Shown here: positions 15,999 to 28,745 of the stretch, piece by piece
How the letters are laid out: each line of letters begins with the position of its first letter
Numbering within the stretch: the first letter of the stretch is position 1
DNA from: Acidimicrobiales bacterium
GTDB taxonomy: Bacteria; Actinomycetota; Acidimicrobiia; Acidimicrobiales; Ilumatobacteraceae
Length of the DNA: 47,984 nucleotides
Reading direction: 5' to 3'
Assembly: GCA_030828465.1 (NCBI GenBank)
Contig: JAURCL010000011.1
Span: forward strand, 1-47,984
Program-made: the position numbers and the translations under genes
The notes under the pieces: generated by a model
Database searches by the model: none
Told to the model about the DNA's origin: nothing
The model's input: the letters and a program-made list of their open reading frames with translations, nothing else

Positions 15999-17100
15999 GC
16001 GAACAGCACAACGACGGCCTCCGTGAGGGAGCCCTTGTCCTCGCGGACGGCAGTGTCTTCGAGGGAGAGTTGATTGGAGCGCCGGCGTCGGTCGCGAGCG
16101 GTGAGGTGGTGTTCAACACCGCGCTCTCGGGCTACCAGGAGATCCTGACCGACCCCAGTTACGCGGGCCAGATGGTGACCTTCACCTACCCGCACATCGG
16201 CAACTACGGCGTGAACACGGCCGACGCCGAGTCGCGCGGAGCGGCATGCCGCGGGGTCATCGTTCGCGACCTCGCCCGACGCCATTCGAACCATCGGGCT
16301 GAACGGGGACTTGGCGAACACCTCGCCGCGCTCGGCATCCCGGGGATCGCCGGGGTCGACACCCGGCGGCTCACGAGGCTGCTTCGCGACTCCGGAGCTG
16401 TACCCGGTGCGTTCGGATCAGCCAGCGAGGCTGAGTTGCTCGATGCCGCGCGTTCCGAACCCGGTACCGATGGCGTCGATCTAGTGTCGACGGTGACGAC
16501 CGCCGAGCCGTACACGCTCGACTCCACTGCCCCCCGGCGCATCGTTGCCCTCGACTTCGGGGTCAAGGCGACGATCCTGCGTTGCCTGACCGACTTCGGC
16601 TCCGTCGAGGTGGTGCCCGCGTCCACACCGGCGGCCGAGGTGCTCGCGCGCGGAGCAGACGGTGTATTCCTCTCGAACGGGCCGGGTGACCCTGGCATCC
16701 TCGACCATCTCGTCGACACCGTCGCCGCGCTCATCGGTCAGGTGCCGGTCTTCGGTATCTGCCTCGGCCATCAGATCCTCGGTCGATCGCTTGGGGCACC
16801 GACGGTGAAACTTCCCTTCGGTCATCACGGCGGCAACCATCCCGTGAAGGATCTCGACACCGGACGGATCGAGATCACCTCGCAGAACCACAACTTCGCG
16901 GTTGACGCGGATGCCTTCTCCGGGCTTGGCCGGCAAGTTCGGATGACGCACGTGAACCTGAACGACGGTGTCTGCGAGGGCCTGGAAGTGGTCGGCGAGC
17001 GGTGCTTCTCCGTGCAGCACCACCCAGAAGCCGGACCAGGTCCCCACGACAGCCGCCATCTGTTCGAGCGCTTCGCGCAGATGATGGATGGAGGACGCTG

Positions 17101-17101
<1 letters not shown>
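15995..17101 (+). CDS. carA: Carbamoyl-phosphate synthase small (glutaminase) subunit
   Basis: A 368-residue subunit that releases ammonia from glutamine and passes it to CarB. The N-terminal domain has [10 protein letters not shown] and [14 protein letters not shown]. The class I amidotransferase triad is visible: Cys in [10 protein letters not shown] and His plus Glu in [13 protein letters not shown]. It overlaps pyrC at the start and carB at the end (TGATG). Carbamoyl phosphate feeds both pyrB here and argF in the arginine operon 25 kb downstream. Confidence 0.97.
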
Positions 17102-20363
<3,262 letters not shown>

Positions 20364-20367
<4 letters not shown>

Positions 20368-21344
20368 GCGGGCTTCGTCGATCGCGCCGTGATGAGGGGG
20401 CGACCTCGCCCGCGGCCTCCGGCGTGTCGACGATCGATCCGATGGTGAACATTGGTTCGGTCCAACTCCGATCGGCTGTGATGACCGCATCGGGAACCGC
20501 CGGCTACGGCGCGGAGCTGGCTCCCTACGTCGACCTCGCCACTATCGGCGCGGTCGTCACCAAGTCACTCGCCCCCTACGACTGGCCGGGGAACCCCGCT
20601 CCGCGGCTCCATCCCGTGCGCGCCGGCATGATGAACTCCGTCGGCCTACAGGGTCCCGGCATCGACGTCTGGCTCGAGACGGCCCTTACCGAGTTGCTCG
20701 GCACTGGGGCGCATGTCGTCTGCAGCATCTGGGGACGCTCGGTCGAGGACTATCGCCGGGCGGCGGAGATGCTCGCTGATGCCCCGGCTGGGGTGGTCGC
20801 CGTCGAGGTCAATCTCTCCTGCCCCAACCTCGAGGGGAGGGGAGGGATCTTCGCCCATGACGCCGACCTCTCCGCCGAGGTGTTGCGTGCCACGGAGGCC
20901 TGCGGGCGACCCCGTTGGGCGAAACTCAGCCCGAACACCGATCGGATCGCCGAGGTCGCTCGAGCGGTGACCAACGCTGGGGCCGAGGCGCTGACCCTGG
21001 TGAACACCCTGCTCGGCCTCGCCCTCGATCCCGAGACCCTTCGACCGACCCTTGGAAACGGAGGTGGAGGACTCTCGGGCCCGGCCATCCATCCGATCGC
21101 GGTTCGCGCCGTCGCCGACGTGCGAGCCGCTCTGCCCGACACGCCGCTCATCGGAGTCGGCGGGGTCGCCGAGACCTCCGATGCCATCGAGTTGATGGCG
21201 GTTGGCGCATCCGCGGTGCAGATCGGGACGGCGCTCTTCGCCGATCCCCGCGTGCTCGCCCGGGTCAGAGATGGACTGGTCTCCGAAGCGGCTGAACGAG
21301 GGCTCGGCTCGGTGGCCGAGTTCACCGGCCTCGCTGACCTCTGA
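20364..21344 (+). CDS. pyrD: Dihydroorotate dehydrogenase (class 1-like)
   Basis: A 326-residue FMN enzyme that oxidises dihydroorotate to orotate. [17 protein letters not shown], the active-site VEVNLSCPN and WAKLSPN are class 1 signatures; the C-terminal GVGGV and [12 protein letters not shown] bind the FMN phosphate. No N-terminal membrane helix is present. Class 1B enzymes usually work with the iron-sulfur/FAD subunit PyrK, but no pyrK is adjacent. The start overlaps carB (ATGA). In many actinobacterial operons this position holds pyrF, which is absent here. Confidence 0.92.
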
Positions 21345-21377
21345 GCGGATATTCCCTGTCAGCGAGCCACGCCGTTG

Positions 21378-21389
21378 TAGCGTTCGGCC
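21378..21389 (+). promoter_or_regulatory. Candidate leaderless promoter -10 (TAGCGT) for mihF
   Basis: TAGCGT (21378-21383), a 6-nt spacer, then ATG 21390, with no Shine-Dalgarno sequence. Confidence 0.5.
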
Positions 21390-21701
21390 ATGGCGACTCC
21401 TCCGGCACTCACACCCGAGCAGCGCAGAGCCGCGCTCGAGAAGGCCGCGGCCGCTCGCACCGCGAGGGCCGAGGTGAAGGCGAGACTCAAAATGGGCTCG
21501 CTCACCCTGGCCGAGGCTCTCGGCTCCGATGACATCCACATCGCGAAGATGAAGGTGGTCGCTCTCCTCGAGGCACTGCCCAAGGTCGGCAAGGTCAAGG
21601 CCCGGCGGATCATGGATGAGATCGGTATCGCCGACAACCGTCGGATCCAGGGTCTCGGAGCGCAGCAGCGCTCCGCCCTGCTCGAGCGCCTTGGCTCCTG
21701 A
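21390..21701 (+). CDS. mihF: Actinobacterial integration host factor (mIHF)
   Basis: A 103-residue helical nucleoid protein. PPALTPEQR at the N-terminus, a central charged helix, and KMKVVALLEALPKVGKVKA followed by RRIMDEIGI form the helix-two-turn-helix DNA-binding core known from actinobacterial mIHF. It is unrelated to enterobacterial IHF. It always neighbours gmk in actinobacteria, as here, which supports the call. Translation is probably leaderless from ATG 21390. It overlaps the likely gmk start by 11 bp. Confidence 0.95.
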   Translation: MATPPALTPEQRRAALEKAAAARTARAEVKARLKMGSLTLAEALGSDDIHIAKMKVVALLEALPKVGKVKARRIMDEIGIADNRRIQGLGAQQRSALLERLGS

Positions 21702-22248
21702 GCCGCTGGTCGTCGTCGTCTCCGGACCCGGAGGGGTCGGCAAAGGGACCATCGTCGACCTTCTTGTCCAGCGCGATAACCGGCTGTGGCTCTCGAGATC
21801 GTGGACCACACGAGCGCGCCGGGACGGAGAGGCCGAGGATGCCTACGTCTTCACCGACGGCCCGAGTTTCGAGCAGCGGATCTCCGAGGGCGGATTCCTC
21901 GAATGGACAGAGTTTCTCGGCAACTATTACGGCACTCCGACCCCCGACACCTCGAGCCTCGAGGGTCGTGACCTCGTGCTGGAGATCGAGCTCGATGGCG
22001 CCCGTCAGGTCAAGGAGCAGCACCCCGATGCGATCCTGATCTTCGTGCTTCCGCCGTCTCGCGATGAACAGGAGCGTCGACTGCGGGGGAGGGGCGACCC
22101 CAACGACAAGGTGTTCGCGCGGCTTCGCAAGGCGGAACTCGAGGAGCCGCTGGGAATCGCGATCGCCGATCATGTCGTGGTCAACGACGACTTGAGCACC
22201 ACGGTCGACGCGATGATGGCGATCATCGAATCAGAACGAAGCCGGTAG
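21691..22248 (+). CDS. gmk: Guanylate kinase
   Basis: A ~185-residue kinase that phosphorylates GMP to GDP. The P-loop SGPGGVGKGT is at residues ~11-20, followed by SWTTRARRDGE and FLEWTEFLGNYYGTP, the GMP-binding segment, and LEIELDGARQVK. The open frame starts at 21616, inside mihF. TTG 21691 is my choice because it places the P-loop at the usual distance from the N-terminus and gives a short overlap with mihF. Its TAG stop is part of the rpoZ -10. Confidence 0.9.
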   Translation: MAPEPLVVVVSGPGGVGKGTIVDLLVQRDNRLWLSRSWTTRARRDGEAEDAYVFTDGPSFEQRISEGGFLEWTEFLGNYYGTPTPDTSSLEGRDLVLEIELDGARQVKEQHPDAILIFVLPPSRDEQERRLRGRGDPNDKVFARLRKAELEEPLGIAIADHVVVNDDLSTTVDAMMAIIESERSR

Positions 22249-22251
22249 ACT
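22246..22251 (+). promoter_or_regulatory. Candidate rpoZ promoter -10 (TAGACT) overlapping the gmk stop
   Basis: TAGACT at 22246-22251 begins with the TAG stop of gmk. The start point would be near 22258, giving a short leader with GAGGAG about 7 nt before the rpoZ ATG. Confidence 0.4.
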
Positions 22252-22280
22252 CCTCCCGCCTACCAGCACGAGGAGTTGCC

Positions 22281-22592
22281 ATGCCCCAGTCGCACGACAC
22301 CATGATGAGCCCGCCGATCGAGAACCTCCTCGGTCGCGTCGACTCCAAGTTCTCGCTCGTCACCTTGGCCGCCCGCCGGGCCCGGAACATCAACTCCTAC
22401 TTCAACCAGCTCGGTGATGGCCTCGGTCACATGGTTCCGCCTCAGGTCTCCTCCACCGCTCGCAAGCCGCTCAGCCTCGCCTTTGAGGAGATCGACGCTG
22501 ACAAGATCGTGTGGGCGGAGCCGGTCGAGGAGGTTGCTGAGGAGCTCTCGCTCCCCGTCGGTGAGGGATTCGCCGACGACGACGCCGGCTGA
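22281..22592 (+). CDS. rpoZ: RNA polymerase omega subunit
   Basis: A 103-residue omega subunit that assists assembly of RNA polymerase. PIENLLGRVDSKFSLVTLAARRARNINSY is the conserved helical core that clamps beta-prime, and PLSLAFEEI follows as in actinobacteria. The acidic C-terminal tail is ordinary. GAGGAG precedes the ATG by about 6 nt. It sits between gmk and coaBC, the standard actinobacterial order. Confidence 0.95.
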   Translation: MPQSHDTMMSPPIENLLGRVDSKFSLVTLAARRARNINSYFNQLGDGLGHMVPPQVSSTARKPLSLAFEEIDADKIVWAEPVEEVAEELSLPVGEGFADDDAG

Positions 22593-22599
22593 TCCCGTC

Positions 22600-23796
22600 A
22601 TGCTCGCCGGCCGGAGGGTCGTCCTCGGCGTTAGCGGGGGCATAGCCGCCTACAAGTCCGTCGAACTCTGTCGCCGACTCGTCGACGCCGGGGCTCATGT
22701 CACGCCGGTCCTCACCGAGGGAGCGCTTCGTTTCGTCGGCCGAACCACGTTCGACGCCCTCGCGAGCGAGCGAGCGCTCGTCTCGCTCTGGGAGGGCGAG
22801 TCGCGCATTCCCCACACCGAACTCGGGCGCCGAGCCGACCTGGTGGTGGTGGCCCCGGCGACCGCTCGGGTCATCGGCGCATTGGCCAACGGCCTCTCGA
22901 CGGATGTGCTCACCAACGTCTTGATCGCCACGCGCGCGCCGGTGGTGGTGTGTCCCGCCATGCACACGGAGATGTGGGAGCACCCGGCCGTGGTTGCGAA
23001 CATCGCGACCCTTCGTTCTCGCGGCATCACCATCGTCGAACCCGAGGCCGGCCGTCTCGCCGGAGGTGACGTCGGCGTCGGACGTTTGGCCGGACTCGAC
23101 AGCATCCTCAGCGCGGTCGAGACCACCCTCTCAGTCAGCGGAGACCTCGCCGCTCGGCGTGTCGTGGTGACCGCCGGTGGAACCAGGGAGCCGATAGATG
23201 CGGTGCGGGTCATCTCCAACCGGAGTTCGGGCCGTCAAGGCCACGCGATCGCCGCCGAGGCGGCTCGTCGGGGAGCCGAGGTCATCCTCATCACGGCGGC
23301 CGAATCGGCCGCTCCCGCGGGATGCGCAGTTGTGCGTGTCGATACGGCCGAGCAGATGGGCGACGCGCTCGACCGCGAGGCCCCGAGCGCTGATGCCGTG
23401 ATCATGGCGGCGGCCGTCGCCGACTTCCGCCCGGTGCGGATCTCCGATGGCAAGCACAAGAAGGCCGATGGCCTACCCGAGATTCGTCTCGAACCCACCC
23501 GCGACCTGTTGGCCGGGTTGGGTGCGGCCAAGCCCGCTGGTCAGGTGCTCGTCGGATTCGCCGCCGAGACTGATGATCTCGTCGACAACGCGCGTCGCAA
23601 GCTGTCCGCTAAGTCGCTCGACCTGATTGTGGCCAATGACGTTTCGGCTCCCGAGGTCGGCTTCGGACATGCGACGAACGCGGTCACCATCCTCGACCGA
23701 GAGGGGGGCGCTGAGGAGACCGGCCTGCTCTCGAAGGAGGAGATCGCCACCCGCGTGATCGACCGCGTGGCTAGGCTCCTCCCCGCGGTGCGCTGA
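22600..23796 (+). CDS. coaBC: Bifunctional phosphopantothenoylcysteine decarboxylase / phosphopantothenate-cysteine ligase
   Basis: A 398-residue fusion in coenzyme A synthesis. The N-terminal flavoprotein half (CoaC) has [10 protein letters not shown], the active-site [10 protein letters not shown] and [11 protein letters not shown]. The CoaB half has [22 protein letters not shown] and the essential KHKK near DGKHKK. The flap that carries Cys158 in E. coli Dfp (ACGD) reads [10 protein letters not shown] here, so that cysteine is replaced by glycine. The start ATG 22600 is 8 bp after rpoZ; the longer frame lies over rpoZ. Confidence 0.94.
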   Translation: MLAGRRVVLGVSGGIAAYKSVELCRRLVDAGAHVTPVLTEGALRFVGRTTFDALASERALVSLWEGESRIPHTELGRRADLVVVAPATARVIGALANGLSTDVLTNVLIATRAPVVVCPAMHTEMWEHPAVVANIATLRSRGITIVEPEAGRLAGGDVGVGRLAGLDSILSAVETTLSVSGDLAARRVVVTAGGTREPIDAVRVISNRSSGRQGHAIAAEAARRGAEVILITAAESAAPAGCAVVRVDTAEQMGDALDREAPSADAVIMAAAVADFRPVRISDGKHKKADGLPEIRLEPTRDLLAGLGAAKPAGQVLVGFAAETDDLVDNARRKLSAKSLDLIVANDVSAPEVGFGHATNAVTILDREGGAEETGLLSKEEIATRVIDRVARLLPAVR

Positions 23797-23816
23797 GCAG
23801 AGGCTCCTCGCGTCCG

Positions 23817-23831
23817 GCCGGTTCGACCGGC
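23817..23831 (+). terminator. Weak candidate hairpin between coaBC and metK
   Basis: GCCGGT-TCG-ACCGGC can form a 6-bp stem with a 3-nt loop 20 nt after the coaBC stop. No U tract follows, so its termination role is uncertain. The 82-bp gap otherwise holds only the metK ribosome site GAGGAG. Confidence 0.25.
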
Positions 23832-23878
23832 GTACAGCAACCGAGCACCCTGCACCGGAGAACACACGAGGAGCGATC

Positions 23879-25066
23879 GTGGCACGTTGGACATTCACCT
23901 CTGAGAGCGTCACCGAAGGACATCCCGACAAGGTGGCCGACCAGGTCAGCGACGCGATTCTCGACGCGATTTTGACCGAGGACCCGAACGGTCGCGTCGC
24001 CTGCGAGACCATGGTCACCACCGGACTCTGCGTGGTGGCGGGTGAGATCACCACCTCGGCCTATGTCGAGATCCCGAGGATCGTCCGCAAGACCATCAAA
24101 GACATTGGCTACGACGACGCGAGTGCCGGGTTCGACGGTGACACCTGTGGAGTCATCGTGTCGATCGACGACCAGAGCAGCGACATCGCCCAAGGTGTCG
24201 ACTCCTCGGAGGAGACCCGTTCGAAGGGATCGGTGGAGGACGAACTCGACCGTCAGGGCGCCGGCGACCAGGGGATGATGTTCGGCTTCGCCTGCGACGA
24301 GACCCCCGATCTCATGCCCCTTCCCATCTGGACGGCGCATCGTCTCGCCGAGCGCCTCGCTCATGTGCGGCACCACGGTCAGGTGCCCTACCTGCGGCCG
24401 GATGGCAAGACCCAGGTCACCTTCGAATACGAGGACGGGGTGCCGGTGGCGATCAGGAACGTCGTGCTCAGCACCCAGCACCAGGACGGCATCGATCGAG
24501 ACACGGTCATTCGACCCGACATGATCGAGCAGGTCATCACCCCGGTCATCCCCGAGCAGTTCGCCGACGACGACTACGAGATCTTCGTGAACCCGACGGG
24601 ACGCTTCGTTACCGGCGGCCCGCAGGGCGACTGCGGTCTCACTGGCCGCAAGATCATCGTCGACACGTACGGCGGCATGGGCCGACACGGAGGTGGAGCC
24701 TTCAGCGGTAAAGACCCCTCCAAGGTCGACCGGTCCGCCGCCTACGCCGCCCGATGGGTGGCCAAGCACGTCGTCGCGTCGGGAGCCGCGCGTCGCTGCG
24801 AAGTCCAGGTGGCCTACGCGATCGGCGTCGCGCACCCAATGAGCATCCTCGTACAGACCTTTGAAACCGAGCAGGTCGACCCTGCGCGAATCGAGAGCGC
24901 TGTCCGCGACGTCTTCGACCTCCGTCCCGGCGCGATCATCCGCGATCTCGACCTCCTGAAGCCCGGCTACCTCCGCACGGCCGCTTACGGCCACTTCGGT
25001 CGGACGGGGTTCAGCTGGGAGGAGCTCAGCCGGCTCGACGACTTCACCTCGGCCGTCGGCCTCTGA
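23879..25066 (+). CDS. metK: S-adenosylmethionine synthetase
   Basis: A 395-residue enzyme making SAM from methionine and [20 protein letters not shown] near the N-terminus, [31 protein letters not shown] and [11 protein letters not shown] are the standard ATP- and metal-binding motifs, in normal order and length. The GTG start follows GAGGAG by 6 nt. It provides the methyl donor for the several methyltransferases in this window. No SAM riboswitch is visible in the short leader. Confidence 0.97.
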   Translation: MARWTFTSESVTEGHPDKVADQVSDAILDAILTEDPNGRVACETMVTTGLCVVAGEITTSAYVEIPRIVRKTIKDIGYDDASAGFDGDTCGVIVSIDDQSSDIAQGVDSSEETRSKGSVEDELDRQGAGDQGMMFGFACDETPDLMPLPIWTAHRLAERLAHVRHHGQVPYLRPDGKTQVTFEYEDGVPVAIRNVVLSTQHQDGIDRDTVIRPDMIEQVITPVIPEQFADDDYEIFVNPTGRFVTGGPQGDCGLTGRKIIVDTYGGMGRHGGGAFSGKDPSKVDRSAAYAARWVAKHVVASGAARRCEVQVAYAIGVAHPMSILVQTFETEQVDPARIESAVRDVFDLRPGAIIRDLDLLKPGYLRTAAYGHFGRTGFSWEELSRLDDFTSAVGL

Positions 25067-25072
25067 GCCGGC

Positions 25073-26815
25073 GTGGGGTCGGGGGCCCAGTCGGCGCCGG
25101 TGGTCCGGGTACTGCCCGACCGGTCCGGCCCCGACAAGACCTTCGACTACCGCTGGCCCCATCCGGTTGACGATCCCCCCGCTCTGATCGGCAACCGGGT
25201 TCGGATCGACCTCCATGGCCGCCGTGTCGGCGGATGGGTGGTCGGGGTGTCCGAGGACGAGCCCTCCACGGAGTCGCTCAAGACCGTGGCAACGGTGTCG
25301 GGTCTCGGACCGATGATCGAGGTCATCGAACTCGCCGATTGGGCCGCGGCTCGGTGGGCCGGCCGTCGAAGTCACTTCCTCTCCGCCGCCTCGCCCCCGC
25401 GAGCGGTTCGCGCCGTCGGCGCATCGCGACGCAGCGGGTCCGCTCCCCAACCGAGCTCCCCAGCCGCGGCACGGCTTCTCGAGAGTGGCGGGGGCGTCCT
25501 CCGTCTGCCTCCCTCAGCCGATCAGCTCCCGGCGATCGCGAGCGCGCTCGCGATCGGGCCGACCCTCGTCATCGTCCCCGGAGTGGACGACGCCGCGATC
25601 CTCGCCGCCCGCATCCGGCGCGCCGGGGTCAGCGTCGCCCACCTGCCTGATCAGTGGTCCGATGCGCGCTCGGGGGTCGACCTCGCGGTGGGAACCCGGA
25701 CCGCGGTATGGGCCTCGATACCCGACCTCGCGGTGATCGTGGTGCTCGACGAGCACGATGAGCGGCTCCAGGCGGAGCGCACGCCCTGCTGGCATGCCCG
25801 AGAGGTCGCGTTGGAACGAGGTCGCCGTCTCGGCACTCCGGTGCTCTTGGTGTCGCCGGTCCCAACGGTGGAGGCACTCGAGGGGCGCGTGCTCGAGCAT
25901 CCACCTTCGGATCGGGAGCGTCGCGGTTGGCCGAGGGTCGTGGTTGACGATCGAGGGGAGGTGGAGCCGTGGCGACGCTCTCTGCTCGGTTCGGAGCTGA
26001 TCGCGGAACTCCGCGACCCATCTCGAACCGTGGTGTGCGTTATGAACGTCACCGGCCGCGCCCGACGACTCGCCTGCCGCGGGTGCGCGGCCGTGCTGCG
26101 CTGCGAGGTGTGCGAGGCGGCGGTCGCAACCCCCGAGGACGGCGGCTTGGTCTGCCCCTCGTGCGGTCACCAGCGGCCCGCGGTGTGCGGAGACTGCGGC
26201 TCGAGCGCCTTCGCGAACCTCCGGCCGGGGGTTCGCCGCCTCCGAGAGGAGATCGAGGCCGCCGCCGGGCGAGCGGCTATCGCGGTGGAGGGCGACGACC
26301 CGCATCGCTCCGTCCAGGCCGCCGGATCGGCGGCCGTGTTCGTCGGCACCGAAGCGGTCCTCCATCGAGTGAGCTCCGCGGACACCGTCGCCTTCCTCGA
26401 TATCGACGCGGAGCTGCTGGCACCGCGGTTCCGGGCAGGAAGCCAAGCGCTCGGTTTGATCGCGCGGGGCGCACGGCTGGCCGGTGGCTCCGCCGAGGGC
26501 GGTCTGCTGATCCTGCAGACCAACAGCCCCGATCATCCCGTGGTGCGCGCTGTCGCGCACACCGACCCATCGCTCGCAGTCGAGGCCGACCGCGACATCC
26601 GAGCCCAACTAGGCCTCCCTCCTTTCGGGGCGTTGGCGCGGGCCACCGGCGCCGGGGTCGACCGCCTCATCTCCTCGCTTCCAACCTCGGTCGCCGCCTC
26701 ACCCACCGAGGACGGCTACCTCATCCGGGCGGCCGATGTCGACCAACTCGGCGCCGCGCTCGCCGCCGCGGAGCGTCCGACGGGGGTCAGGGTGCTCGTC
26801 GATCCCCAACGCTAA
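25073..26815 (+). CDS. priA: Actinobacterial PriA-like primosome protein (helicase motifs degraded)
   Basis: A 580-residue PriA homologue, shorter than the ~730 of E. coli. The N-terminal 3'-binding domain is present (DKTFDYRWP), and the two zinc clusters are intact: CRGCAAVLRCEVCEA and CPSCGHQ...CGDCG. The helicase core is eroded. Where Walker A should be, the sequence reads VIVPGVDDAAI with no GKT, and the DEEH box is DEHDE. This matches the actinobacterial PriA group, which is thought to lack helicase activity and act in primosome loading. It overlaps the convergent RsmC-type gene by 29 bp. Confidence 0.88.
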   Translation: MGSGAQSAPVVRVLPDRSGPDKTFDYRWPHPVDDPPALIGNRVRIDLHGRRVGGWVVGVSEDEPSTESLKTVATVSGLGPMIEVIELADWAAARWAGRRSHFLSAASPPRAVRAVGASRRSGSAPQPSSPAAARLLESGGGVLRLPPSADQLPAIASALAIGPTLVIVPGVDDAAILAARIRRAGVSVAHLPDQWSDARSGVDLAVGTRTAVWASIPDLAVIVVLDEHDERLQAERTPCWHAREVALERGRRLGTPVLLVSPVPTVEALEGRVLEHPPSDRERRGWPRVVVDDRGEVEPWRRSLLGSELIAELRDPSRTVVCVMNVTGRARRLACRGCAAVLRCEVCEAAVATPEDGGLVCPSCGHQRPAVCGDCGSSAFANLRPGVRRLREEIEAAAGRAAIAVEGDDPHRSVQAAGSAAVFVGTEAVLHRVSSADTVAFLDIDAELLAPRFRAGSQALGLIARGARLAGGSAEGGLLILQTNSPDHPVVRAVAHTDPSLAVEADRDIRAQLGLPPFGALARATGAGVDRLISSLPTSVAASPTEDGYLIRAADVDQLGAALAAAERPTGVRVLVDPQR

Positions 26816-27389
26816 GCACGCGGAAACCGCGTCGCGAGGTGACCCGGTCGACCGGGTGGCCCCGCTCGGTCAGCCAGGAGGAGAGCGAATCAGCCCCGAG
26901 ATGTCTCGACACGACGAGATGCGCGAGAGCGTCCACCTCGAGTCGGTCGAGCCAGCTCGCGAGCAGCGAGCGCATCTCCTCTTTCCCGATGCGTATCGGC
27001 GGGTTCGATCGGATGGCCGCGAAACGGAGTTGCGGGGGCACCTCGTCGGGGGCACACACCCTGACGTTGTCGAGTCCGAGCCGCTTCGCGTTCGAGGCGG
27101 TTAGGTTCCGCGCTCGGCGGTTCACATCCACCGCCCAGACGGTCGCACCGGGACTCTGATGGGCCATGACCAGCGCGATCGGACCAGAGCCGCAGCCGAG
27201 ATCGAGGAGATCGCCGGTCGTCGGCGGTGGGGGAGAGGTGTTGAGGAGGAGCGCGGTCGCGGTGTCGAGTCGACCATGGCTGAACACGCCTGCATCGGTG
27301 TCGAGAGAGAACGAGACCGAGCCGGCGGTGACGTCGATGCGGCGGGGATCGCTCGGCGCATCAGGCTCTTCGTCGAAGTAGTGCGCCAT
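26787..27389 (-). CDS. RsmC-type 16S rRNA guanine-N2 methyltransferase-like protein
   Basis: A 200-residue class I methyltransferase corresponding to the catalytic half of RsmC/RlmG. SAM motif I is LLDLGCGSGPIAL and the substrate motif is RSNPPIRIGKE (NPPF/I type). The N-terminal pseudo-domain of E. coli RsmC is absent, as in actinobacterial homologues. The open frame reaches far upstream over def, so ATG 27389 (MAHYFDEEPDAP) is chosen. It is divergent from def with only 21 bp between the starts, and its end overlaps priA convergently by 29 bp. Confidence 0.8.
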   Translation of the reverse strand: MAHYFDEEPDAPSDPRRIDVTAGSVSFSLDTDAGVFSHGRLDTATALLLNTSPPPPTTGDLLDLGCGSGPIALVMAHQSPGATVWAVDVNRRARNLTASNAKRLGLDNVRVCAPDEVPPQLRFAAIRSNPPIRIGKEEMRSLLASWLDRLEVDALAHLVVSRHLGADSLSSWLTERGHPVDRVTSRRGFRVLSVGDRRAP

Positions 27390-27397
27390 CGCTTCGG

Positions 27398-27410
27398 TAG
27401 CCTGCCACCT
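27398..27410 (+). promoter_or_regulatory. Candidate leaderless promoter -10 (TAGCCT) for def
   Basis: TAGCCT (27398-27403) and a 7-nt spacer precede GTG 27411. The same hexamer and nearly the same spacer precede hisG. Confidence 0.5.
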
Positions 27411-27941
27411 GTGGGCCTCGAGATCCGAACCTTCGGCGACCCGGTGCTCAAGTCGCAGGCAGCCCCGGTCGTTGACGTCGACGGCCGGGCAATTCGACTC
27501 GTCGAGCAGATGTTCGACACCCTTGACCACAGCGATGGGGGTATCGCTCTCGCTGCCCCGCAGATCGGAGTGCAGAAGCAGGTGGTCGTCTGGGATCTCG
27601 ACGGGGACCGGCGGGCCATCTTCAACCCGGAGATCGTCGAGTCCTCCGGGGAGTGGGTGTACGACGAGGGATGTCTCTCTATTCCAGGGCTCTACGTCGA
27701 GTTGGTTCGACCGCGCACCGTCCTGCTCCGAGGAGTCGATGTCAACGGCGAGATCATCGAGTACGAAGCCGATGACCTCGAGGCGCGGATGTATCAGCAT
27801 GAGCTCGATCACCTGAACGGCGTGCTCATGTTCGACCGGATGGGCGACGAGCAGCGACGCGAGGCGATGGCTGAGTACCGTCGGATCACCTCCGGCGAGG
27901 GTGATAGCGAACCTCGTCCGCGTCGCCTTCGATTCCGCTGA
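27411..27941 (+). CDS. def: Peptide deformylase
   Basis: A 176-residue metalloprotease-fold enzyme that removes the formyl group from nascent proteins. The three family motifs are present: GIALAAPQIG, EGCLSIPG with the metal Cys, and HELDH with two metal His and the catalytic Glu. The open frame extends to 27159, but that region is antisense to the RsmC-like gene. GTG 27411 gives a standard N-terminus (LEIRTFGDPVL) and has a TAGCCT leaderless promoter. It is followed within 3 bp by fmt, its functional partner. Confidence 0.95.
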   Translation: MGLEIRTFGDPVLKSQAAPVVDVDGRAIRLVEQMFDTLDHSDGGIALAAPQIGVQKQVVVWDLDGDRRAIFNPEIVESSGEWVYDEGCLSIPGLYVELVRPRTVLLRGVDVNGEIIEYEADDLEARMYQHELDHLNGVLMFDRMGDEQRREAMAEYRRITSGEGDSEPRPRRLRFR

Positions 27942-27944
27942 CCG

Positions 27945-28745
27945 ATGGATCTCGTTTACCTCGGCACCCCAGAGGTCGCCGCGGTGCCATTGCGAGCGCT
28001 GGTCACCGCCGGCCATTCCGTGCGCCTCGTCGTCACCGGACCGCCGAGACGTCGAGGACGCCGAGCACCGCTCTCGCCCTCGCCGGTCGAGTCAGCTGCG
28101 CGTGATCTCGATCTTCCCGTGGCCTATGACCTCGACTCCCTCCAAGGGATCGACGCCGAACTCGGGGTGGTCGTCGCCTTCGGTCGACTCATCCCAGCGT
28201 CGATCCTGGAACGGCTCCCGATGGTGAACCTGCATTTCTCCGACCTGCCGCGCTGGCGGGGAGCGGCTCCGGTCGAACGGGCGGTGCTCGCGGGAGACAG
28301 ATCGACCGCCGTGTGCCTCATGCAACTCGAGGAGGGCCTCGACACCGGGCCGGTTCACGCGAGGACGCGCGTCGAGATCGGGGAACTGACCGCCGACGAG
28401 CTCACGATGTCGCTGGGTGAGGCGGGTGCCGCACTTCTTGTCGAGTGTCTGACGGCCGGACTCGACACTCCTGAGCCCCAAGTCGGGCAGGCCACGTACG
28501 CCGACAAGATCACGCGCGACGATCTGCGGATCGATTGGACCGCCGACCCCTTCGTCGGGCTCCGCCAGGTCAGGGTCGGTGGTGCCTGGACGACCTGGCG
28601 AGGAGCGGTGGTGAAGATCATCGAGGCGACAACGGTCGACGGTGAGCTCCGCCCCAGCATCGTTCGTCCCGAGGGACGTGGCAACCTCAGTTTCGATGCC
28701 TGGTGGCGCGGAGCTCGTCCCGAGCCGGACGAGTGGTTCCTGTGA
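27945..28745 (+). CDS. fmt: Methionyl-tRNA formyltransferase (short form)
   Basis: A 266-residue enzyme that formylates initiator Met-tRNA. The N-terminal YLGTPEVA and the catalytic block NLHFSDLPRWRGAAPVERA keep Asn and His; the catalytic Asp is in EEGLDTGP. It is about 50 residues shorter than E. coli Fmt (315); the C-terminal tRNA-binding beta-barrel is compact. Located between def and rsmB as usual. Stop overlaps the rsmB start by 4 bp (GTGA). Confidence 0.92.
   Translation: MDLVYLGTPEVAAVPLRALVTAGHSVRLVVTGPPRRRGRRAPLSPSPVESAARDLDLPVAYDLDSLQGIDAELGVVVAFGRLIPASILERLPMVNLHFSDLPRWRGAAPVERAVLAGDRSTAVCLMQLEEGLDTGPVHARTRVEIGELTADELTMSLGEAGAALLVECLTAGLDTPEPQVGQATYADKITRDDLRIDWTADPFVGLRQVRVGGAWTTWRGAVVKIIEATTVDGELRPSIVRPEGRGNLSFDAWWRGARPEPDEWFL

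Noticed and set aside
23797-23878. SAM riboswitch upstream of metK
   Set aside because: The gap is only 82 nt and no known SAM aptamer core is visible.
23771-25450. 559-codon open frame on the - strand over metK
   Set aside because: Antisense to metK; no family motif; composition typical of shadow frames.
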